Part shown: piece after piece, positions 1 to 5,417 of the stretch
Layout of the letters: each line of letters begins with the position of its first letter
Numbering within the stretch: the stretch's first letter is position 1
Source: an uncultured Lachnospiraceae bacterium
GTDB taxonomy: Bacteria > Bacillota > Clostridia > Lachnospirales > Lachnospiraceae
Direction: 5' to 3'
Assembly (NCBI GenBank): GCA_946533525.1
Contig: CAMNBW010000128.1
Span: 1-5,417 of the forward strand
DNA length: 5,417 bases
The notes under the pieces: model-generated
Told to the model about the DNA's origin: nothing
What the model saw: only the letters and a program-made list of their open reading frames with translations
Databases searched by the model: none
Made by a program: the position numbers and the translations under genes

Positions 1-764
1 TAGAGCGCTCCATACTTTTTGTGGGAGGAGACAGCAGCAGCTTCATGATAAGCGCTATAATCAAAAACCTCACCGAAGCCGGCTACGGGGTCATCCCCGT
101 GGAGCCCACGGTAGAGAAGCTCAACGCCCACAGAGAAGACACTAAGGCCATGATAATCTACCTGGACGATTACATCTACACCGACAGGGAGGTTTTGGTT
201 TACATAAGAGATTTATGTCTCGGAGGTGAGCAGTCCATAATCCTTGTTGGAGACGAGGGAGAGCTTAAGGTCGCCCATAAAGCCCTGCCCGAGGAGATAA
301 TCTTTGAGGTCTTCGCCAGACCCCTGGACATAAAAGCCCTTATCGAAGGCGTTGACAGACTTTTAAAGCAGAATGCGGATCTTGTAAAGAAGCGAACGAT
401 CCTGCTGGTGGACGACGACGGGGATTTCTTAAAGCTCGCCCGTTCCTGGCTTGGAAAGCGCTACCATGTCATCATCGTTAACTCCGGAATGCAGGCCATT
501 ACCTACCTTGCCACCAACACCCCGGACCTCATCCTCCTGGACTTTGAGATGCCTATAACCAGCGGCCCCCAGGTAATGGAGATGATCCGCGCGGAGAACA
601 GGACGGCAAAGATCCCGATCTTTTTCTTAACCGGAAAGTCGGATACCGATTCCGTCATGCAGGCCTTAAACCAAAAGCCCGAGGGCTATATCCTTAAGTC
701 CTCCGACCGCTACCGCCTCGAGGCCTATATCGACAACTTCTTCGAAGGCAGGAAGGAAGGCTGA
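1..764 (+). CDS. Two-receiver response regulator without output domain (5' end outside window)
   Basis: Signal-transduction protein of the CheY/receiver fold, cytoplasmic. Counting from the GTG at 21 as residue 1, residues 1-117 form a first receiver-like domain and about 125-245 a second. The second has the full phosphorylation site: acidic cluster D131-D133, phospho-acceptor D174 in 'LLDFEMP', T204 and K226. The first looks degenerate: the Thr position is G77 ('ILVGDEG') and the Lys position is R100 ('FARPLD'), although D49/D50 remain. No DNA-binding, GGDEF or other output domain follows; the protein ends about 20 residues after the second conserved Lys. The frame stays open from 21 back to the left edge, and those codons read ERSILF, which completes strand beta-1 (ILFVGGD), so the true start is probably a few codons off the window. 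It likely relays phosphate from a histidine kinase not seen here. A functional link to the convergent export operon is only inferred from position. Confidence 0.85.
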   Translation, partial: ERSILFVGGDSSSFMISAIIKNLTEAGYGVIPVEPTVEKLNAHREDTKAMIIYLDDYIYTDREVLVYIRDLCLGGEQSIILVGDEGELKVAHKALPEEIIFEVFARPLDIKALIEGVDRLLKQNADLVKKRTILLVDDDGDFLKLARSWLGKRYHVIIVNSGMQAITYLATNTPDLILLDFEMPITSGPQVMEMIRAENRTAKIPIFFLTGKSDTDSVMQALNQKPEGYILKSSDRYRLEAYIDNFFEGRKEG

Positions 765-791
765 GCTCCGCTTAATTCACGGACTACTCTC
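765..791. other. Convergent intergenic gap, no clear terminator
   Basis: These 27 bases separate the TGA of the response regulator (762-764) from the TAG of the second ABC transporter gene (792-794 on the minus strand). I see no GC-rich hairpin followed by a T-run on either strand; the best local dyad is a 3-bp CCG/CGG pair around an AT-rich loop. Transcripts from the two sides may therefore overlap at their 3' ends, or end by a Rho-dependent or distant signal. Confidence 0.6.
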
Positions 792-2981
792 CTACTCCCC
801 TCTCTCCACCTGCTGCCTTGCTACGAGCTCGGCGAAGATTCCGCCTTTTTGCAGCAGCTCGTCGTAGGTGCCGTCCTCGGCTATGCGGCCCTCGTTTAAG
901 ACCACTATGCGGTCGCAGTTCTTTATCGTGGAAAGCCGGTGGGCGATGACAATTCTGGTGCACTTCAGGGAATCCAAGGCATCCGAGATCTGCTTTTGCG
1001 TGATGTTGTCGAGGGCGCTGGTAGCCTCGTCGAAAATCAGTATCTTCGGCTTCGGCGCTATGGCGCGGGCTATCATGAGCCTCTGCTTCTGCCCTCCTGA
1101 AATACCGCCCTGTCCTTCGGAAATGATAGTCCCCATTCCCATAGGCATCTGCCTTATATCCTCTGCAATTCCCGCAAGCTCTGCCGCCTCCCAGGCGTCT
1201 TTCACCGTAAGCGAGGGGGCGGAGATCACGATATTCGAATAAATATCCCCCTGCATAAGCTTTCCGTTCTGCATTACAGAACCTATCCTGCTCCTTAGGG
1301 ATTTTACATCCAGCTCCTTAAGGTCGATGCCGTCGAAATATACCGCACCCTTCCGGGGATGCTCAAAGCCGAGGATTATCCTCATAAGCGTGGACTTGCC
1401 GCATCCCGTCTTTCCGACTATAGCCAGATACTGCCCGGGGTTTATCTTTAAGGAAAGGTTGTTTAGAACATCCGGGGAATCCTCCTTATATCTGAAGGTG
1501 ATGTTATTTAGCTCGACCCCTCCCGAAAGCTGCTCCACAACCCGCTTATTCTCCGATACCTCCGGCTCCGCCTCCATTATGGGCCTTGCCATATCCAGGG
1601 TCGGCTTTATCTGTGACACCGAAAAGGCTATGCTTCCAAGGGAGGTGAAGGCTACGCTCACGAGGGAATAGGCCTCGTTAAAGGCGAAATACTGGGAAAC
1701 GCTGACCCTCGAGGCGACGGCAAAATAATACATCACCACTATGCCTATAAGGCTTATTGCGGTATTGAGCACCGGATTTATCTTCAAAAACAGGGGAGGA
1801 TTATAGAGCCTTTTCGCCTCCTCGGCGTAGATTCTGCCCCACTTTGCGAAGGCCCTCTTCTCCGCTCCCGCCAGCCTGATCTTTTGCACTCCCGACACAA
1901 AGGCATAGGCTATACCGCTCTCCTTCGCCTCGTATTCCATCTGCTCGCGGGTTATCCTCATCTGGTAAAAGGAAGTGGTGATGGATAGAACCACCGTAAT
2001 TATCGTAACCGTCAGGGCCGGGACCACAAGAGCCGGGGCGTAGAAAAAGATCTGCCCCACATAAACAAGCGAGAATAACGAGGTAATTCCCGTGGAGACC
2101 AACGTATTTAACAGGATATCCACGAGGTTGCCGATATAACCGGCGCGGTTTGAAAGCTCTCCGGCGCTGTAATCCCTGAAAAAGGCCGGAGGGAGGGAAA
2201 GTATCCTCATCATCGTGGCCGCCTGTACGCTTAGGTCCACCTTGACGCTTATCTTATTTAAAAACATCTCCTTCACCTTGTCGAAAAGGAGCCTGCTTAT
2301 TGAAGAAAAGACCATGAAGACCGATATTGCAAGCAGGACTCCGATGCTTTTTGACCGGATGACGTCTGAGAAGATCCTGTCGTTAAAATAGGGAAGGAGC
2401 ATACCCACCAGGGTCACTATCCCGGTGAATATGAGGTACCAGATGAAATTGGATTTCTCAATATTCTCCCATACGTATAAAAGGAGGCTTGAGACCTTGA
2501 GCTTCTTCATCGGAAAGGGCTTGTAAAAGGCGTAGGCCCTGCTGTTAAAGAGCTCCTCCGCCTTTGTATTGATGTTCTTCCTCGTTCCGCTCACCGGGTC
2601 CAGATAGGTATAGCCGTAAACGGGGGAGGGCATCAGGGCGACCGCCTTGCCGGAATCCTTAAATGTCGTAAGCATCGGGCCGAAGGCATCCTTATGCCAC
2701 CTCTTCTTAAGCTCCACCTCCCTTATCATGATGCCCGAGGGCTGAAGGAGATACTCCAAAATCTCGTCCATCTTTTCGAGCTTCTCGGGAACCTCTCTGG
2801 AGGTCACATTATAGTAGGCGAGGATCTCATCCACCGCATCCTTCGTAAGCTCCCTTTCGTTCGCAAAGGCGGCGGAAAAATTGCTCCCCAGCACACTGTC
2901 GGCCATCCTTATAAAGGAATCCTCGAAGATCTCGTCGTCCTTCTTTTGTCTTAATTTTATCTGCTCGTCAAACCAACCCAA
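792..2981 (-). CDS. NHLP/NHLM bacteriocin-system ABC transporter, permease/ATP-binding half (no active peptidase)
   Basis: Inner-membrane ABC exporter half, best matched to the NHLM 'ABC2' family, expected to partner the adjacent peptidase-bearing transporter in peptide export. Residues 1-160 are a soluble N-terminal region without any Cys. About 178-456 form a six-helix exporter domain (hydrophobic stretches near 180-198, 212-232, 296-314, 315-335, 405-422 and 430-455). About 488-725 form the nucleotide-binding domain: A-loop Y498, Walker A 523-531 (GKTGCGKST), Q-loop Q571, signature 627-631 (ISGGQ), Walker B ending D651 with catalytic E652, D-loop SALD, and switch H681, so it should hydrolyse ATP. 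The start is TTG, chosen because it gives the family-typical GWFDEQI opening and has an AGGGAG site 8 bases upstream; the next in-frame Met is residue 26. It begins 13 bases after the stop of the upstream transporter gene, which implies one transcript. Function is firm at family level; the cargo is unknown. Confidence 0.9.
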   Translation of the reverse strand: MGWFDEQIKLRQKKDDEIFEDSFIRMADSVLGSNFSAAFANERELTKDAVDEILAYYNVTSREVPEKLEKMDEILEYLLQPSGIMIREVELKKRWHKDAFGPMLTTFKDSGKAVALMPSPVYGYTYLDPVSGTRKNINTKAEELFNSRAYAFYKPFPMKKLKVSSLLLYVWENIEKSNFIWYLIFTGIVTLVGMLLPYFNDRIFSDVIRSKSIGVLLAISVFMVFSSISRLLFDKVKEMFLNKISVKVDLSVQAATMMRILSLPPAFFRDYSAGELSNRAGYIGNLVDILLNTLVSTGITSLFSLVYVGQIFFYAPALVVPALTVTIITVVLSITTSFYQMRITREQMEYEAKESGIAYAFVSGVQKIRLAGAEKRAFAKWGRIYAEEAKRLYNPPLFLKINPVLNTAISLIGIVVMYYFAVASRVSVSQYFAFNEAYSLVSVAFTSLGSIAFSVSQIKPTLDMARPIMEAEPEVSENKRVVEQLSGGVELNNITFRYKEDSPDVLNNLSLKINPGQYLAIVGKTGCGKSTLMRIILGFEHPRKGAVYFDGIDLKELDVKSLRSRIGSVMQNGKLMQGDIYSNIVISAPSLTVKDAWEAAELAGIAEDIRQMPMGMGTIISEGQGGISGGQKQRLMIARAIAPKPKILIFDEATSALDNITQKQISDALDSLKCTRIVIAHRLSTIKNCDRIVVLNEGRIAEDGTYDELLQKGGIFAELVARQQVERGE

Positions 2982-2989
2982 AACCGTAT

Positions 2990-2995
2990 CTCCCT
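2990..2995 (-). promoter_or_regulatory. Ribosome binding site for the TTG-started ABC transporter
   Basis: AGGGAG lies 8 bases before the TTG at 2979-2981 and directly follows the stop codon of the upstream gene (TGA, 2995-2997), sharing one base with it. This site decides the start: no ATG or GTG in the same frame lies nearby, and its position suggests re-initiation by ribosomes finishing the upstream gene. Confidence 0.7.
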
Positions 2996-5175
2996 CACTC
3001 CGAGCTTACCAGCGTCTTATACATCCCGTCGTTAGCCATGAGCTCCGCGTGTGTCCCCCTCTCAACCACCTTGCCCTTATCCAGCACTATTATCTCGTCG
3101 CAGTCCCTTATCGTGGAAAGCCTGTGGGCTATTACCACCAGAGTTATGCCCCTGGCCTTTATCGCATTTACCACCTCATATTCCGTCTGCGCATCCAGGG
3201 CGCTGGTGGCCTCGTCCATTATAATAAGGGTGGGGTCCTGGGCCAGGACCCTCGCTATCTCCATCCTCTGTCTCTGCCCGCCGGAGAAATCCTTTCCTCC
3301 CTCGGTAAGGCGCGAGGAATAGCCCCCGTCCCTCATCATAATATCCTCGTGCAGATGGGCGTCCTTCGCCGCAAGGATGACCTCAAAGTCCTCTATCGAT
3401 TCATCCCACATCCTTATATTGTTCGCTATGGTATCCTCAAAGAGGATGATCTCCTGGTCCACGACCGCCACCGACCCGGTGAATACATTCCTCTTGATCT
3501 GCTCTCGTCTATAGCCGTCGAAAAGTATCTCCCCGCTCCAGGGTCTGTAGAGCCCGGAAATAAGCTTTGCCAGGGTGGATTTGCCGCAGCCGGAAAATCC
3601 CACGAGGGCGACGCTTTTCCCCTGCTTAAGCTCCATATTGAAATTCTCGATAAGCGGAGGCCTCAGATTGGAATAGCCGAAGGTCACATCCTTTAAGACC
3701 AGCTCTCCGCTGAGCTTCCCCTTAATATCCGCCTTTTCATCGGAATTTGCGTCCATTTCTATATCCACGGGGTAGGTCATAACATCCTCGATACGCTCCA
3801 TCGAGGTCCGCATTTCCATTATGCTCTGTCCGAAGGAAATGAGATTTTGCGCAGGCGACAGGAATTCTCCCAAAAAGCCCTGAAAGGCCAGGATCATACC
3901 CGGAGTAAAGCGCCCCCTTATGACCAGGAGGACTCCCAGCAGCAGGACCAGATCGTCCACTATTATCTCCACTATGGCCGGAACCGAGCCAATATAGGCA
4001 TCGAGCCTCATCGAATGTACGCTCTGGGTATTGGCTCCGGCCTGATAGCCGGCCCACTTTCTGAAGTACCCGTTTTCCGCGCCCCCTGCCTTGATGGACT
4101 CGATGAGCTCTATTCCGGAGATCGTCGAGGACTCAAGCTTTGCCGTATCTCTGACCATTACCCTTGAGATATTCACCCTCTTAAAGGAGATCAGCGCCGC
4201 CACTCCCGAATTGATGAGCACGCTCAAAAGCCCCACTATGGTGAGCATCAGCGAATAGCGTATCATGACGAAGAGATAGAAGAACATCATTACCGTATCC
4301 AAAAGCAGAGGGGCAAAGGTGTTGACCAGGGTCTCGGCGATGGAGGCGTTCATCTCCCGCCTCTGCTCTATATCTCCCGCCATCCTCTGGGAAAAGAACT
4401 TCATCGGCAGTCTTAAAACATGCCAGAAATAGGAGGTATTTCCGATTACCGCGAGCTTCCCGCTTATCTTAAGGGAATATATGGTATTTATCCAGGATAC
4501 GACGATCTGGATAAGCGTAAACACGCTTAAAAAGACAATGAAAGGTATAAAATACTTAAGATCCCTCCCCGTCAGGAGCTGATCCATGAATACCCTGGAA
4601 AAGCCGTAGCTTATAAGGGAGACTATGGAAGAAATAACGGAGGTCAGGACCGCAAAGACAATGGCGTCCCCGGTTCCGCTCATCCTCTTCATGGCATAGT
4701 TAAGGACGCTCTTCGGCTTCCCGGAGCGCACGAAATCCTTCGAGGGCTCAAACATCATAACCACATTGCTGTAGCCCTCGTCGAATTCCTTATAGGGCAT
4801 GGACAGGCTTCCCTGCGCGGGATCATTCACATAGGCCTTTCCGTTCTTAAAGCCCTTTAAAACTATGAAATGATTATTTTCCCAGAAGACTATACAGGGG
4901 AAGGTGGCGCTTTTCTTTAACCCTGCGGAGGTATAGCGAAATCCTTTGGCCTCAAGGCCGTAATTTACCGCCGCCCTTATCATATTCCCGGCTCCGGTCC
5001 CATCCCTGGAAACACTGCAGGCATCCCGCACCTCATCCAGGGCCACAAACTTTTCATAATAGGCGAGAATCATATCGAGACAGGCCGCCCCGCATTCGAG
5101 CTCCTCCATCTGCATGATGACGGGCACTCTCGCGACCTTTTCGGTCAGCGGTTTTTTAATGTTTGTCTGCATCAT
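2995..5175 (-). CDS. NHLP/NHLM family peptide export ABC transporter with C39 peptidase domain
   Basis: Bifunctional inner-membrane protein that removes the leader from a precursor peptide at a double-Gly type site on the cytoplasmic side and exports the core peptide using ATP. About residues 12-145 are a C39 cysteine peptidase with catalytic C28 in 'ELECGAACL', oxyanion-hole Q22 six residues before it, H102 in 'NNHFIVLKG' and D118 in 'VNDPAQG'. About 168-445 are the six-helix exporter domain (hydrophobic stretches near 171-190, 207-229, 288-306, 309-330, 399-419 and 424-440). About 488-724 are the ATPase: A-loop Y501, Walker A 526-534 (GFSGCGKST), Q574, signature 630-634 (FSGGQ), D654/E655 and H684. 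All key residues are present and the length, 726, is usual for peptidase-containing exporters. Two adjacent ATGs (5175 and 5172) open the gene; either could be used. It starts 2 bases after the stop of the HlyD-like gene. Fit to the NHLM 'ABC1' family rests on this neighbour set plus the domain order. Confidence 0.93.
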   Translation of the reverse strand: MMQTNIKKPLTEKVARVPVIMQMEELECGAACLDMILAYYEKFVALDEVRDACSVSRDGTGAGNMIRAAVNYGLEAKGFRYTSAGLKKSATFPCIVFWENNHFIVLKGFKNGKAYVNDPAQGSLSMPYKEFDEGYSNVVMMFEPSKDFVRSGKPKSVLNYAMKRMSGTGDAIVFAVLTSVISSIVSLISYGFSRVFMDQLLTGRDLKYFIPFIVFLSVFTLIQIVVSWINTIYSLKISGKLAVIGNTSYFWHVLRLPMKFFSQRMAGDIEQRREMNASIAETLVNTFAPLLLDTVMMFFYLFVMIRYSLMLTIVGLLSVLINSGVAALISFKRVNISRVMVRDTAKLESSTISGIELIESIKAGGAENGYFRKWAGYQAGANTQSVHSMRLDAYIGSVPAIVEIIVDDLVLLLGVLLVIRGRFTPGMILAFQGFLGEFLSPAQNLISFGQSIMEMRTSMERIEDVMTYPVDIEMDANSDEKADIKGKLSGELVLKDVTFGYSNLRPPLIENFNMELKQGKSVALVGFSGCGKSTLAKLISGLYRPWSGEILFDGYRREQIKRNVFTGSVAVVDQEIILFEDTIANNIRMWDESIEDFEVILAAKDAHLHEDIMMRDGGYSSRLTEGGKDFSGGQRQRMEIARVLAQDPTLIIMDEATSALDAQTEYEVVNAIKARGITLVVIAHRLSTIRDCDEIIVLDKGKVVERGTHAELMANDGMYKTLVSSE

Positions 5176-5184
5176 TTTTAATCC
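5176..5184 (-). promoter_or_regulatory. Weak ribosome binding site overlapping the upstream stop; probable translational coupling
   Basis: Only a short GGA core (5182-5184) precedes the ATG of the peptidase transporter, with a 6-base spacer that contains the TAA stop (5178-5180) of the HlyD-like gene. With stop and start 2 bases apart, translation of the transporter probably depends on ribosomes arriving from the small gene. Coupling is inferred. Confidence 0.45.
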
Positions 5185-5405
5185 GTCACAAAAGTTATGG
5201 GGGCTACGGTCTCCAGAACACCCTCGGAATTATGCATCTGCACAGTGCCGAAGACCGCCCAGATAAGGGCTCCCGCCAAAAGCAGAATGGTGGCGATCAG
5301 TACAAGCCACACCGAGGGTGAAAGCACCCTCATATAGTCGTTTAGCTTATCGGGTGAATCTATCTTATCAGATCCGGCCATTCTCATTGTGTCTTTTTCT
5401 GACAT
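5178..5405 (-). CDS. Miniature HlyD-like NHLP secretion protein, adaptor body missing
   Basis: A 75-residue single-pass membrane protein resembling the start of NHLP/NHLM bacteriocin-system secretion proteins (HlyD-type adaptors). Residues 1-30 are a charged cytoplasmic tail with the family-like 'IDSPDKLNDYMRV'; about 31-53 form one transmembrane helix ending 'IWAVFG'; only about 22 residues would lie outside. Family members as I recall them run to roughly 150-250 residues or more, with beta-barrel/lipoyl-like adaptor domains after the helix. Here residues 61-75 (EGVLETVAPITFVTD) resemble the recalled C-terminal end of full-length members ('PISFVLN'-like), so the gene looks like a clean internal deletion or reduced form rather than a simple frameshift. 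The ATG has a strong GGAGGA site 5 bases upstream, and the stop is 2 bases from the peptidase transporter start, so the gene is well placed for expression. It may still anchor or recruit the exporter pair, or be a remnant. The family call is likely; the role of the short form is unknown. Confidence 0.7.
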   Translation of the reverse strand: MSEKDTMRMAGSDKIDSPDKLNDYMRVLSPSVWLVLIATILLLAGALIWAVFGTVQMHNSEGVLETVAPITFVTD

Positions 5406-5410
5406 CTTAA

Positions 5411-5417
5411 TCCTCCA
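5411..5417 (-). promoter_or_regulatory. Strong Shine-Dalgarno site of the miniature HlyD-like gene
   Basis: TGGAGGA at the right edge of the window lies 5 bases before the ATG at 5403-5405. It fixes the first of three nearby Met codons (residues 1, 7 and 9) as the start. A TAA at 5407-5409 could also be the stop of a further upstream gene, but that cannot be judged from this window. Confidence 0.75.

Noticed and set aside
21..23. GTG at 21 as the true start of the response regulator
   Set aside because: The frame is open to the left edge and the preceding codons (ERSILF) complete the expected beta-1 strand; no ribosome binding site precedes this GTG.
23..47. GGAGGAG at 23-29 as a ribosome binding site for an ATG at 45
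   Set aside because: The 15-base spacer is too long, and starting there would cut off the first strand of the receiver fold.
784..799. Tandem 8-base near-repeat CTACTCTC/CTACTCCC at the stop of the second transporter gene
   Set aside because: Two short imperfect copies in a pyrimidine-rich stretch are expected by chance and form no terminator.
868..1671. Plus-strand open frames at 868-1242 and 1327-1671
   Set aside because: Both are antisense to the ATPase domain of the second transporter and show no ribosome binding site or protein family feature.
2881..3696. Plus-strand 271-codon open frame across the junction of the two transporter genes
   Set aside because: It is antisense to two genes with clear family motifs, has no recognisable domain, and reflects the codon bias of the opposite strand.
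3737..4057. Minus-strand 106-codon open frame inside the peptidase transporter gene
   Set aside because: It is a shifted frame within a gene that is intact from start to stop, with low-complexity Gly/Arg/Ser-rich content and no motif.
5173..5190. A frameshift hiding the rest of the HlyD-like gene
   Set aside because: The peptidase transporter begins 2 bases after the stop, and its own frame is fully accounted for, so no adaptor sequence remains downstream.
5178..5405. The 75-residue protein as the exported bacteriocin precursor
   Set aside because: It has a membrane helix and the SPDKLNDYMRV-like start of HlyD-type secretion proteins, and no double-Gly leader cleavage site.

Overview
The window carries the membrane-export core of an NHLP/NHLM-type peptide (bacteriocin/RiPP) secretion system on the minus strand, facing the 3' end of a response-regulator gene on the plus strand. 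The protein styles (short 'SPDKLNDYMRV' HlyD-like N-terminus, 'GWFDEQI' transporter N-terminus, stand-alone receiver protein), the purine-rich Shine-Dalgarno sites and the frequent ATA, AGG and AGA codons suggest a Firmicute, most likely a Clostridia/Lachnospiraceae member of moderate GC. This placement is inferred from memory of the families, not from a search.

Layout from left to right. Positions 1-764 (+) hold a response regulator made of two receiver domains and no output domain; its start lies left of the window. After a 27-base convergent gap (765-791) without a convincing terminator come three tightly packed minus-strand genes, transcribed from right to left. The first is a 75-residue HlyD-like membrane protein (5405-5178). 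Next is a 726-residue C39 peptidase/permease/ATPase (5175-2995). Last is a 729-residue permease/ATPase without an active peptidase (2981-792). Gaps inside this operon are 2 and 13 bases, and its promoter lies right of the window.

How the genes would work together (family knowledge plus inference): the C39 domain cleaves a leader peptide after a double-glycine type site. The two ABC half-transporters, probably as a pair, move the core peptide across the membrane. The HlyD-like protein would normally be the extracytoplasmic adaptor. No precursor peptide or maturation enzyme is visible, so the cargo is unknown.

The points most worth a second look are the HlyD-like protein, which seems to keep only the two ends of its family with the whole adaptor body missing, and the N-terminus of the second transporter, which aligns without gaps to the C39 His-Asp segment but has lost the catalytic Cys and His.
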